A DNA stretch of 64,000 bases from assembly GCF_900149685.1 (NCBI RefSeq), contig NZ_LT702999.1, forward strand, positions 1,426,001 to 1,490,000, written 5' to 3'. Below are positions 44,913 through 52,913 of this stretch, one piece after another (the stretch's first letter is position 1; each line of letters starts with the position of its first letter). The translations under genes were made by a program, and so were the position numbers. This DNA is from Erythrobacter sp. Alg231-14. Its GTDB lineage: Bacteria > Pseudomonadota > Alphaproteobacteria > Sphingomonadales > Sphingomonadaceae. The notes below the pieces were generated by a model that was not told the DNA's origin, ran no database searches, and saw nothing but the letters and a program-made list of their open reading frames with translations.

Positions 44913-45863
44913 ATGAGCGGCTTTGGCAAAACGAGCACCACCGATGAGGTGTTGGCAGGCAAAGATTTGACCGGAAAAACCGTCTTCATCACCGGCGGAA
45001 ATTCCGGTTTGGGTCAGGAAACCGGGCGGGCCATGGCCGCCAATGGCGCGCATGTCATCTTGGCGGGTCGCGACGCCGCCAAACTTGATGAAGCCGCCAA
45101 CATCATCAGAACCGAAACACAAAACGACAATGTCGAAACGATCATTTGCGATCTGGGCGCGATCGAAAACGTAAAGGCCTGCGGGGAAGAAGCCAGCACG
45201 AGGTTCGAATCGATCGACATCCTGATTAACAATGCCGGGATAATGGCCACGCCAAAGGGCGCTACCAAAGACGGATTTGAAAGCCAATTTGGCACCAACC
45301 ATTTGGGCCACTTTGTTTTGACCAAAGCGTTGATGCCGTTGATCGAAAATGGTTCGGACAAACGGATCGTGAACTTGTCCAGCCGCGGTCACTTTATGTC
45401 ACCGACCCTTTTGAACGATCCCAATTTCGAAACCACGACATACGATCCATGGGTGAGCTATGGCAGCGCAAAAACTGCGAACATCCTGTTTTCCGTGGGT
45501 TTGGAAGAGCGTTTCGCGAAGAAAGGGATCCACGCTTATGCCGTGCATCCCGGTGGGATCGAAACCAATCTGGGTCGCCATCTTACGGCAGAACAATCAG
45601 CCGCTTTGGTAAGCCGCGTGACCACAACGGATCCCGATTTCGCATGGAAGACCATTCCCCAAGGGGCGGCAACATCGGTTTGGGCGGCCACTGCAGATGA
45701 ATTGGCCGATCAAGGCGGCGTCTATTGCGAAGACTGTAATGTCGCAGAGATTGACAATGAAAGTCCCACAAGCGGTGTGCGCAGCTATGCCTTAGACAGC
45801 GGCAACGCCGATGCATTGTGGACCATGTCAGAACAGATGACCGGCGAAGCTTTCACCGCATAA
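44913..45863 (+). CDS. Short-chain dehydrogenase/reductase
   Basis: A 316-residue SDR. Cofactor motif TGGNSGLGQETG, the NNAG motif, catalytic Ser in NLSSRG and the Tyr-Lys pair in YGSAKTAN are intact. The length and the LSSRGHF segment resemble retinol dehydrogenase/WW-domain-oxidoreductase-like SDRs. It reduces or oxidises an unknown carbonyl/alcohol with NAD(P)H. Its end is 6 nt from the convergent hydrolase gene stop. Confidence 0.88.
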   Translation: MSGFGKTSTTDEVLAGKDLTGKTVFITGGNSGLGQETGRAMAANGAHVILAGRDAAKLDEAANIIRTETQNDNVETIICDLGAIENVKACGEEASTRFESIDILINNAGIMATPKGATKDGFESQFGTNHLGHFVLTKALMPLIENGSDKRIVNLSSRGHFMSPTLLNDPNFETTTYDPWVSYGSAKTANILFSVGLEERFAKKGIHAYAVHPGGIETNLGRHLTAEQSAALVSRVTTTDPDFAWKTIPQGAATSVWAATADELADQGGVYCEDCNVAEIDNESPTSGVRSYALDSGNADALWTMSEQMTGEAFTA

Positions 45864-45869
45864 ACGCGG

Positions 45870-46808
45870 CTATTCGGCAAGAAATTCCCTTAGCAAGGCA
45901 TACGTATCCTTTGCCTCGCGCGTGGGTACGATCGCCATGTAAACGTGCGGCGATGCTTCGTATTCATACAGCTTCGCATCCACGCCTGCATCGCGCAATT
46001 TGCCCGCAAATGTCCGCGAATCCACGATGAACAGATCATGCCGGCCGGTCCAAATGCGTGTGGGTGGCAGCAATGCGAGATCATCTTTGGCGGTGTAAAG
46101 CGGGCTGCATGCTGGCGAAGAGGGATCGCGATCATCGGACCAGATCGTGCCCATCGCGCGGACCGCGCCGATTTTCAGCATGAAGTCATTCGGTTCTACC
46201 GCCTGCATCGCTTCGTCCCGCATTGTGACATCAAGCCATGGGGCAAACAAAGCCAGCTTGCCGGGCGTCGGACCGCCAGCTTTGGCCAAACGCATCGCAA
46301 GACTAAAGGCCATATGGCCCCCCGCGCTATCGCCATTGAGGATGATCTTCGCCGGATCATGTTCGCCTGCCAATTTCGCAAAGGCGGCATCGGCCAATTC
46401 ATCCTGACGCGAATAATGCGCCTCTGGCACCACATCATAAAGCGGCAGAGACACGCTCATACCGCATTGTTCGACCAACGCTTGTGCCAAGGGCCAATGT
46501 TCTTTGAACATCGGCAACACAAAGCCCCCGCCGTGGAAATACAGCATATGCCATTCTGCGGGACCGGATTTTGGATGCAGAGTGACGACTTTCTGTCCGG
46601 CGGCGGTCCACTCTTCCACTTGGAACTTCTGATTGAAATTGGCCGGCATAGGCGCGTCAACGGGAGGGGTCCGGTTGGCCAGATACGGCGCAATCTCGTC
46701 TGCTTGCCGCGGAAAGACCGACGACCGTTTGCTCATGATCCATTTGACCGTGCGCATCATAATGCTTGGTTTCGGGCTGCGCAGTTCAATTGATGTGTCG
46801 GTCAGCAT
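45870..46808 (-). CDS. Alpha/beta hydrolase (hormone-sensitive lipase family)
   Basis: A 312-residue esterase/lipase. The oxyanion motif HGGGFVLP and nucleophile motif GDSAGGHMA are typical of the HSL (family IV) esterases, with the acid in the GRHDLFIVD segment and His in ASPHVYM. It probably hydrolyses short acyl esters. The ATG at 46808 has GGAGA at 6-7 nt; the longer frame to 46835 is not needed. Confidence 0.88.
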   Translation of the reverse strand: MLTDTSIELRSPKPSIMMRTVKWIMSKRSSVFPRQADEIAPYLANRTPPVDAPMPANFNQKFQVEEWTAAGQKVVTLHPKSGPAEWHMLYFHGGGFVLPMFKEHWPLAQALVEQCGMSVSLPLYDVVPEAHYSRQDELADAAFAKLAGEHDPAKIILNGDSAGGHMAFSLAMRLAKAGGPTPGKLALFAPWLDVTMRDEAMQAVEPNDFMLKIGAVRAMGTIWSDDRDPSSPACSPLYTAKDDLALLPPTRIWTGRHDLFIVDSRTFAGKLRDAGVDAKLYEYEASPHVYMAIVPTREAKDTYALLREFLAE

Positions 46809-46889
46809 ACATTCTCTCCAAAGCCTATCGGCCAAAAAGAGACTGAACGAGTGGGAGTGGAAGTCAAGATGAGCGGACCAGCGCCGAGA

Positions 46890-47741
46890 TCACGGATTGA
46901 TGCCGGTAATGATGCCTTCTTGTAACCACTGACCCAGTATGGCCCCCGCACGCATTGCGGCCTCATGGACGCTTTCTGGCGACGGATCGAGATCATCCCC
47001 GATCAATTGCCCGATAAGGTCGGCATAGGTCGCGCCCTCTTGCATGATCGCAAATGCATCGACGTGATCTGCTTGCGCCATGATGAAAGTCGGACGCTCG
47101 CCTTCGCGCCAAACGATACAGGCTTGCGCCTCGGATAATTGGGCATTGGGCCTGATGTAGCCGTTTGTTTCTGATGTTGTGAGTGGTGCGCCGTCGCCTT
47201 CCACCGGTGCATCTTCGCCGAGCGATCGCCAAATCATAGCCAGATCGTGTTCGACCAAACGGCATGTGGCCCTCGGCCCAAATTCCAAACGCAACGCCTC
47301 CCATTCGGCATCGCCAAACGCAGCTGTCGCAGCGCCGAAGGCGGCCGGGTCCATCGGTGTGGTATCCGGCGCCGTTGCCAAGTCGAGCATAGCGCGCTCC
47401 AGCCATGCCAGCTCAGAAATCTCAGGGTTTTGACCAAAAAACTGCGCGCAGGTCGCGTCGAAACCCACTCCGGCATCATCCAACGTCCAGCCGGTAGGAG
47501 GGTGTTTGATCACGTGATTGATGCTCGCCTGGGCAAAGGGTTGATCGCCGGCATATCGCGCGGTTCGTTCATACGTATCCGTCAAGGATCCCAACAACGC
47601 TGCCCGATAATTGCCGCGATACACCGCCATCCCGGCCGTCTGCCGGTTGCTCCACCCTTCGGGTAATGGCGCTGCATCATCCAAAATGGCGCGGAGAAAG
47701 TCGGCCTGTCTTTGAGCCAAAGATGTGGAAGCGCCGGTCAT
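46890..47741 (-). CDS. bufC: Bufferin maturation partner BufC (DUF2063, HvfC-like)
   Basis: A 283-residue protein with the DUF2063 N-terminal domain (QADFLRAILDDAAPLPEG, MAVYRGNYRAALLGSLTDTY, ARYAGDQPF) and a C-terminal helical and beta domain. DUF2063 proteins are the obligate partners of DUF692 MNIO enzymes; they bind the precursor and present it to the enzyme. It overlaps bufB by 4 nt on the minus strand, so enzyme and partner are co-translated. Both are read from a SigF-type promoter at 48771-48746. Partner role is established for the family; the substrate here is inferred to be the product of 48932-49213. Confidence 0.85.
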   Translation of the reverse strand: MTGASTSLAQRQADFLRAILDDAAPLPEGWSNRQTAGMAVYRGNYRAALLGSLTDTYERTARYAGDQPFAQASINHVIKHPPTGWTLDDAGVGFDATCAQFFGQNPEISELAWLERAMLDLATAPDTTPMDPAAFGAATAAFGDAEWEALRLEFGPRATCRLVEHDLAMIWRSLGEDAPVEGDGAPLTTSETNGYIRPNAQLSEAQACIVWREGERPTFIMAQADHVDAFAIMQEGATYADLIGQLIGDDLDPSPESVHEAAMRAGAILGQWLQEGIITGINP

Positions 47742-48613
47742 GCAAGAACCGGTTCACGTTGATCATTCGCAATCCCGCGTCCCCGATCAAGTTCCATCAA
47801 CAAATGCGACAAAGGTGGAATATCTTCATCGCGTTCGATCATCGTAGCCACCGGCTGTGGCAACATGGTGAGCGCCTGAGCGTACAAGCCCCAAACATCG
47901 TCGCACACGGCGCGATCATGGGTATCGATAATGATGTCGCGTTCTGGGGTTGCCGGTTCATGGCCCGCCAAATGAATTTGCCGCACACGATCGAGCGGCA
48001 ATCCCGCCAAATATTCCTGCGCTGAAAAGCCGTGATTGCGGCTCGACACGTAGATATTGTTCACATCAAGCAGCAAGTAACACCCGGTGCGCTGCGCCAT
48101 CGCGCTCAAGAATTCCCATTCCGTCATCTCATCTTCGGGGAAGGTGAGATAGCTGGACGGATTTTCGAACAACATCGCCCGGCCCAACGTGTTTTGCGCA
48201 GCATCGATGTTGTCACACACCGCCTGCAACGCCTCTTGGGTCAACGGCATTGGCAAAAGATCGTGGGAATTGTGCGCGCTTGTCCTCGTCCAACACAGAT
48301 GGTCGGAAACCCAAAGCGGATCGATGCGCTGCTCCAATTTCTTCAATTTGGTCAAATAATCGGCGTCAAGGCCATCTGCCGAACCAATCGACATTGACAC
48401 GCCGTGGATGATCACGGGGAGCATTTCGCGCACCTTTTCTAAGATGCGCAGCTGGCGGCCGCCTTCGATCATGTAATTTTCGCTGATGACTTCCACGAAA
48501 TCCACTTTGGGCACACCGCCGTCACGCGGGCTCAAGAAATCGTCATAGTGCGTGCGCCTCAGACCAAGGCCGAAACCGCTGAACGGTTTGATAGGATCAT
48601 GTTGCTTTTGCAT
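47738..48613 (-). CDS. bufB: MNIO-family peptide-modifying enzyme BufB (DUF692)
   Basis: A 291-residue multinuclear non-heme iron oxidase with a TIM-barrel fold. Conserved ligand-type residues are visible: H70 (IIHGVSMSIG), H105 (VSDHLCW), E150 (LFENPSSY), D183 and the Asn pair (LLDVNNIYV), H214 and H218 (IHLAGHEP), D230/H232 (IIDTHDRAV) and E260. Family members install oxazolone/thioamide or 5-thiooxazole groups on precursor-peptide cysteines using O2. Here the likely substrate is the divergent DUF2282 peptide. Translation starts at the ATG at 48613; the predicted leader from the SigF-type promoter is about 125 nt. Confidence 0.92.
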   Translation of the reverse strand: MQKQHDPIKPFSGFGLGLRRTHYDDFLSPRDGGVPKVDFVEVISENYMIEGGRQLRILEKVREMLPVIIHGVSMSIGSADGLDADYLTKLKKLEQRIDPLWVSDHLCWTRTSAHNSHDLLPMPLTQEALQAVCDNIDAAQNTLGRAMLFENPSSYLTFPEDEMTEWEFLSAMAQRTGCYLLLDVNNIYVSSRNHGFSAQEYLAGLPLDRVRQIHLAGHEPATPERDIIIDTHDRAVCDDVWGLYAQALTMLPQPVATMIERDEDIPPLSHLLMELDRGRGIANDQREPVLA

Positions 48614-48710
48614 ATGCGCCTTTCATAGCAGACCATCCCAAAACGCACATTCCCAAAGATGCGATCCCATCATGGGCAAAGCCCGTTTGCGTGCGAATGT
48701 TTTGGACAAG

Positions 48711-48736
48711 AGCCCGGTTTTGGGCTTTCTTTCTAT
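48711..48736 (+). terminator. Possible plus-strand terminator between bufB and bufA
   Basis: AGCCC (48711) and GGGCT (48722) form a short stem around GGTTTT, followed by TTCTTTCT on the plus strand. No plus gene lies just upstream, so it might block antisense or read-through transcription; weak evidence. Confidence 0.3.
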
Positions 48737-48745
48737 AGAGGGAGG

Positions 48746-48771
48746 TTCGCAGCAATCCTTACGCCGGTTAC
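48746..48771 (-). promoter_or_regulatory. SigF-type ECF promoter of bufBC
   Basis: On the minus strand GTAACC (48771-48766), a 16-bp spacer and CGAA (48749-48746). This equals the motif I recall for SigF-dependent promoters of Caulobacter (GTAACC-N16-CGAA). It points at bufB with a leader of about 125 nt. The identical arrangement occurs on the other strand 69 bp away. Confidence 0.82.
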
Positions 48772-48839
48772 TCGCGCGAAAGTAGGCCGGCAACGGAACG
48801 CGAGAAAAACACAATCATTCAAAGTTTTTTGACATCGAT

Positions 48840-48865
48840 GTAACCACCCGGTGTGGCCACGCGAA
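48840..48865 (+). promoter_or_regulatory. SigF-type ECF promoter of bufA-doxX-sigF-nrsF
   Basis: GTAACC (48840-48845), 16-bp spacer and CGAA (48862-48865) on the plus strand, exact to the recalled SigF motif. It would start transcription near 48872, about 60 nt before bufA. Because sigF and nrsF follow in the same direction, it also implies autoregulation. Confidence 0.85.
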
Positions 48866-48931
48866 TGACAGTCCAGAGCCGACGATCAAGTCGGCGCTTG
48901 AATAAGAACACAGTTTAGAAGAGGAAATGTC

Positions 48932-49213
48932 ATGAAAGCCAAATCAATTGCCGGCATCGCCGGTCTCGCCCTCACCGCCACCATCACTGCCGGTATCGCA
49001 ACGGCTCCTGTCGCGGCACAAAGCTCTAAAGAAAAATGCTATGGCGTTTCGCTTGCTGGCGAAAACGATTGCGCCGCTGGACCAGGCACAAGCTGCGCCG
49101 GCACATCGACACGCGATTACCAAGGCAACGCCTGGACATATGTCGACACTGGCACATGCACCAGCATCTCCACGCCTAAAGGCCGCGGATCGTTGACACC
49201 CATCAACCGGTAA
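48932..49213 (+). CDS. bufA: Bufferin precursor peptide BufA1 (DUF2282)
   Basis: A 93-residue precursor with an N-terminal signal peptide (about 1-29, cleavage near APVAAQ). The mature part carries four cysteines, C36 (KEKCYGVS), C47 (ENDCAAGPG), C55 (GTSCAGTS) and C76 (TGTCTS), in the DUF2282 pattern with DYQGNAW between. In studied bufferins the two central Cys become 5-thiooxazoles and the peptide sequesters copper in the periplasm. The start has AGAGGA at 7 nt. It is preceded by a SigF-type promoter and followed by two hairpins before doxX. The modified peptide is inferred, not seen. Confidence 0.93.
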   Translation: MKAKSIAGIAGLALTATITAGIATAPVAAQSSKEKCYGVSLAGENDCAAGPGTSCAGTSTRDYQGNAWTYVDTGTCTSISTPKGRGSLTPINR

Positions 49214-49272
49214 CTGTTTGCGCAAACAGTAGCCCAATAGGTGGCGGTCTCTCAGGCATCATGGAGACCGCC
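49213..49272 (+). promoter_or_regulatory. Two intercistronic hairpins between bufA and doxX
   Basis: ACTGTTTGCGCAAACAGT (49213-49230) is a perfect 18-bp palindrome directly at the bufA stop. GGCGGTCTC (49243-49251) and GAGACCGCC (49264-49272) form a second stem. No T tract follows either. They could stabilise the bufA mRNA or attenuate downstream genes, so that precursor is made in excess over DoxX, SigF and NrsF. Confidence 0.55.
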
Positions 49273-49297
49273 AACCAAACAACCCTAGGAGGGAAGA

Positions 49298-49771
49298 ATG
49301 AGCGGACTAGTATCACTTTGGAACCGGATCACCGGCATTTTGTCGGGTACCACGGTTGAAAGCATCGTGTTGTTTTTGGCACGCATCGCGCTCGCAGGAA
49401 TTTTCTGGCGGTCGTACGAAACCAAAGTCGAAGACGGCACATGGTTCAAAATCGACGAAGTGCAGTATTTCCTGTTTGAAAACGAATTTGCAGGATTGCC
49501 GCTTTCGCCTGACTTGGCCGTACCAATGGCAACATATGCGGAATTCCTGTTCCCGGTCTTGTTGGTGCTTGGCTTGTTCAGCCGGTTCTCAGCAGCCGCA
49601 TTGGCGGTGATGGCATTGGTCATTCAGATCTTTGTCTTCCCAACGATGGATCACTTCTTCGGTTGGGCGATTACGATCCTCGCTTTGGCGGGAATCATCA
49701 TTAGCCGCGGACCAGGCGTCATTGGAATCGATAAGGTTCTAAGCCTGGTGACCGGTTCGAAAGCAGCGTAG
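49298..49771 (+). CDS. DoxX family membrane protein
   Basis: A 157-residue protein with four membrane helices and the DoxX pattern: LARIALAGIFWRSYETKVED, PVLLVLGLFSRFSAAALAVM, then DHFFGWAITILALAGIIISRG. DoxX proteins regularly accompany MNIO/bufferin operons (HvfD-like), perhaps handling electrons, quinones or the product; function unproven. It has a strong AGGAGG-like site and lies between bufA and sigF, 11 nt before the latter. Confidence 0.85.
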   Translation: MSGLVSLWNRITGILSGTTVESIVLFLARIALAGIFWRSYETKVEDGTWFKIDEVQYFLFENEFAGLPLSPDLAVPMATYAEFLFPVLLVLGLFSRFSAAALAVMALVIQIFVFPTMDHFFGWAITILALAGIIISRGPGVIGIDKVLSLVTGSKAA

Positions 49772-49782
49772 GCCTCAGGTCA

Positions 49783-50313
49783 GTGGTTGCTGATGAACCC
49801 ACTTTCGCCCGCCTCATGGCAGCGACACAGGACGGCGACAAAGCCGCCGGTAATGTGTTGCTGACCGAGGTGGGCGTATGGTTGGAGCGGTATTTTCGCC
49901 GCCGCGTGCCACCGCACTCGATCGATGATCTGGTGCAAGAAGTTCTGATCGCGTTTTATACAAAGCGCGCGACATGGGACCCGGCTCGCCCCTTTCTGCC
50001 ATGGCTTGCTGCCATTGCTCGGTATCGTTGGGTCGATCACCTGCGCAAGGTCTACAAGCATGACAGCAAGGAATTGATGGAAGACGACGCCGTAGAAGAC
50101 AGTGAAGAAGATGTCGTCTTGGCCCGTGTAAGCCTTGATCGTTTGTTCGGGCAGCTTCCTGAAAAGCAGGCTGAAGTTATTGAAATGGTCAAAATTGGCG
50201 GCTTATCCATCCGCGAAGCGGCCGAAAAAACGGGACAAAGCGAAAGCCTAGTCAAAGTGAATATCCATCGTGGCCTTAAGAAAATGGCGACAATGGTTGA
50301 GAAAGCAGATTGA
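49783..50313 (+). CDS. sigF: ECF sigma factor, SigF-like
   Basis: A 176-residue ECF sigma factor. Region 2 reads SIDDLVQEVLIAFYTKRATW and PWLAAIARYRWVDHLRK; region 4 reads FGQLPEKQAEVIEMVKIGGL, SIREAAEKTGQSESLVKVNI. It resembles Caulobacter SigF (ECF16 group), which responds to heavy metals and oxidants. The start is GTG at 49783 after AGGT. NrsF follows after 1 nt. Both recognised promoters in the locus match the SigF motif, so it likely drives the whole locus including itself. Confidence 0.9.
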   Translation: MVADEPTFARLMAATQDGDKAAGNVLLTEVGVWLERYFRRRVPPHSIDDLVQEVLIAFYTKRATWDPARPFLPWLAAIARYRWVDHLRKVYKHDSKELMEDDAVEDSEEDVVLARVSLDRLFGQLPEKQAEVIEMVKIGGLSIREAAEKTGQSESLVKVNIHRGLKKMATMVEKAD

Positions 50314-50314
50314 A

Positions 50315-50992
50315 ATGAACACCCCTCCAACAAACCCACCTAAAGACGCGATGAGTCGTGAAGATCTGATCGCGTCTTTGACCGAAGATCTGACCCCGGT
50401 GAAACGGGTCAAGCCGGTCGAAGGGGTGGCTCTGATTGCTTTTGCGACGGTCGTCGCGCTGGTCGCATCCATTGCCGTTTACGAATGGTGGGGTGGCCTG
50501 TTGACCGGAGAGGCATCGGGCTATTTCATCATCACGCATGGATTGCTGCTTGTGCTTGGCGCGGCCAGCACCGCCGCGTTGGTGACGGGCGCTATGCCGC
50601 GCGTGGGTACGCGCGCAAACGCACCTTTGTGGAGCGCGATCATGCTGGCCATCTTGCCGGCGGGCGCCATTATCAATCTGATGTCTGGCAACGGCAATCA
50701 CGCACACGAAGGGTTGAATGATCCGGTGGCGTATATGTGCACGATGGCTTCCCTTTCTGCGGGCGCTTTGGTTTTGATTGCTGCGGTTTTGTTCCTGCGG
50801 CGCGGTGCCCCTGTTTCGATTGAACGTTCGGCATGGCTTTCGGGTCTGGCCGCGGGTTCGTTGGGCACACTCGCCTATGGCATCACCTGCCCGCTCGATA
50901 CGTTTTCGCATGTCGGATTGTGGCACGTTGCCCCCGTAGCGATCGGCGCGGTGTTTGCCCGGATTGTGGTTCCCCCGCTTATCCGTTGGTAA
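50315..50992 (+). CDS. nrsF: NrsF anti-sigma factor (DUF1109)
   Basis: A 225-residue membrane protein with six predicted helices (about 38-58, 70-92, 105-125, 140-162, 172-190, 200-220) after a cytoplasmic N-terminus (SREDLIASLTEDLTPVKRV) that should bind SigF. The family's two conserved periplasmic cysteines are C142 (AYMCTMASL) and C192 (GITCPLDTF), 50 residues apart, as I recall for Caulobacter NrsF, where they sense metals/oxidants. The end GLWHVAPVAIGAVFARI is highly typical. A shorter start at 50351 is possible. Confidence 0.92.
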   Translation: MNTPPTNPPKDAMSREDLIASLTEDLTPVKRVKPVEGVALIAFATVVALVASIAVYEWWGGLLTGEASGYFIITHGLLLVLGAASTAALVTGAMPRVGTRANAPLWSAIMLAILPAGAIINLMSGNGNHAHEGLNDPVAYMCTMASLSAGALVLIAAVLFLRRGAPVSIERSAWLSGLAAGSLGTLAYGITCPLDTFSHVGLWHVAPVAIGAVFARIVVPPLIRW

Positions 50993-51121
50993 TTCACCGA
51001 GCATCACGATTTTGGAAAAGGGCGTCCGATGCGGCGCCCTTTTTCATTTCTTGCGACGCGTTTTGACACCAAGCCGCTCTTATCATTGCCCCAATGCATG
51101 TGCGCGCCTATATGCGCTGGC

Positions 51122-52264
51122 ATGTCTTCAATACGGCCTTGGCGCGATATCGAACGGCGGCAATCCCGCCAGATTATGGTTGGTGATGTGCCGGTCGGTG
51201 GCGGCGCGCCGATCACAGTCCAAACCATGACCAACACCCCCACCGAAGACGCGGTGGCAACATTGGATCAGATCCGTCGGTGCGAGGAAGTTGGATGCGA
51301 TATTATTCGCGTGTCTTGCCCCACCGAAGAAGCGACGGCCGCCTTTAAAAAAATCACAAAAGCAGCGCGTATTCCAATCGTTGCGGACATTCATTTTCAC
51401 TACAAACGCGCATTGGAAGCCGCCGATGGCGGCGCGGCGTGTCTCCGCATCAACCCCGGCAATATTGGATCATCGAAACGCGTCGCAGAGGTTGTCCGCG
51501 CGGCCAAAGCCAATGGCTGCGCGATCAGGATTGGCGTGAACGCAGGCAGTCTAGAGAAAGACTTGCTCGAAAAATACGGCGAGCCTTGCCCCGAAGCGCT
51601 CATCGAAAGCGCGCTGGATCACATCAAATTGCTCCAAGATCACGACTTTCACAATTTTAAAGTCGCGGTGAAAGCCTCTGATGTTTTCCTTGCTGTGGCG
51701 GCCTATCATGGGCTTGCCGAAACGGTGGATTGCCCACTTCATCTCGGCATTACTGAGGCAGGCGGCTTGATCGGCGGAACGGTCAAATCGTCGATCGGCA
51801 TGGGCTCGCTGTTATGGGCGGGCATTGGCGATACGATCCGGGTCTCGCTTTCGGCGGAGCCTGAGGAAGAAGTCAAAGTCGGCTATGAAATGCTCAAGTC
51901 GCTGGGCCTACGCACACGCGGCGTGCGCGTGGTGTCCTGCCCTAGCTGTTCGCGCCAAGGGTTTGACGTCATCCGTACGGTTGAAACGCTCGAAAAGCGG
52001 CTTGAGCACATCAAAACTCCGATGAGCCTTTCCGTGCTTGGTTGTGTCGTGAATGGCCCAGGCGAAGCGCGCGAGACCGATATTGGCCTAACCGGCGGCG
52101 GCAACGGCAAACATATGGTCTATCTGTCGGGCGTGAAAGCGCACGCCATCCAAGACGAAGACACACTCGAACACATCGTCAAATTGGTCGAAGACAAAGC
52201 GGCCAAGATTGAAGCGGGCGAGGCCGTCGCGTTCGATCCTCACGCGACGGAAGCAGCCGAATGA
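51122..52264 (+). CDS. ispG: (E)-4-hydroxy-3-methylbut-2-enyl-diphosphate synthase
   Basis: A 380-residue MEP-pathway enzyme converting MEcPP to HMBPP. The N-terminal TIM-barrel ([33 protein letters not shown]) is followed by the [4Fe-4S] domain with cysteines in [12 protein letters not shown] and [11 protein letters not shown]. The frame extends upstream to 51029 but the start at 51122 ([12 protein letters not shown]) matches family length. The stop overlaps the next gene by 4 nt. Confidence 0.95.
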   Translation: MSSIRPWRDIERRQSRQIMVGDVPVGGGAPITVQTMTNTPTEDAVATLDQIRRCEEVGCDIIRVSCPTEEATAAFKKITKAARIPIVADIHFHYKRALEAADGGAACLRINPGNIGSSKRVAEVVRAAKANGCAIRIGVNAGSLEKDLLEKYGEPCPEALIESALDHIKLLQDHDFHNFKVAVKASDVFLAVAAYHGLAETVDCPLHLGITEAGGLIGGTVKSSIGMGSLLWAGIGDTIRVSLSAEPEEEVKVGYEMLKSLGLRTRGVRVVSCPSCSRQGFDVIRTVETLEKRLEHIKTPMSLSVLGCVVNGPGEARETDIGLTGGGNGKHMVYLSGVKAHAIQDEDTLEHIVKLVEDKAAKIEAGEAVAFDPHATEAAE

Positions 52265-52767
52265 TCCGTCCCATTTTGTCAGGTCTGGCCGCCGGGTTGC
52301 TGTTGGTTGGGTGCGCGACTGTCGCCGACAACGTGACGACACACGCTGCCCACGATTATCCAGAGGCGCGATCTTACGACGTTAGCGAAAACGCGATGGC
52401 CGATGTAGACGCCGCCCTATCCCGCGCGGTGGCCAGCGACAAACGCGTGATGATCGTGATGGGTGCGAATTGGTGCCATGACAGTCGCGCATTGGCGGGC
52501 TGGCTTGGGACAGATCGCTTTGCCGCGTTGATCGATGCGAAATATGAATTGGTCTTCGTCAATGTTGGCATGCCGCAATCGGGCGATGGCCATAACATAG
52601 CCATCGCTCAACGCTTCGGCCTCGACGCATTGCCGGGCACGCCGAATGTTTTGATCGTCACCGCAGACGGAACGCTCATCAATGCAGACACCGCAACGAC
52701 TTGGCGCGACGCCGCCAGCCGCGAAGAAGACGCGATCTATGATGAGCTGGTCAGCCTTGCGAATTAG
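52261..52767 (+). CDS. Thioredoxin-fold lipoprotein with single-Cys active site
   Basis: A 168-residue predicted lipoprotein: signal peptide with lipobox LLLVGC, then a thioredoxin-like domain with [15 protein letters not shown] and a cis-Pro region [15 protein letters not shown]. The canonical CxxC is CHDS here, so only one cysteine remains and disulfide exchange by the usual mechanism is unlikely; a chaperone or reductase-partner role is possible. It is coupled to ispG by a 4-nt overlap. Confidence 0.75.
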   Translation: MIRPILSGLAAGLLLVGCATVADNVTTHAAHDYPEARSYDVSENAMADVDAALSRAVASDKRVMIVMGANWCHDSRALAGWLGTDRFAALIDAKYELVFVNVGMPQSGDGHNIAIAQRFGLDALPGTPNVLIVTADGTLINADTATTWRDAASREEDAIYDELVSLAN

Positions 52768-52913
52768 CGCAAGAATTGATTGAAGCGGTGCGAAACTGCC
52801 TCCAAGTCGTTGCTCCGCTGGCATGGCCGGAAGTCGCAACTTGTCAGAGCGTTGGATCGGCAATCGTTGCCTTCGGCTACGCGTTTACGTTCCATCGTAT
52901 CGGCCAAGGGTAA

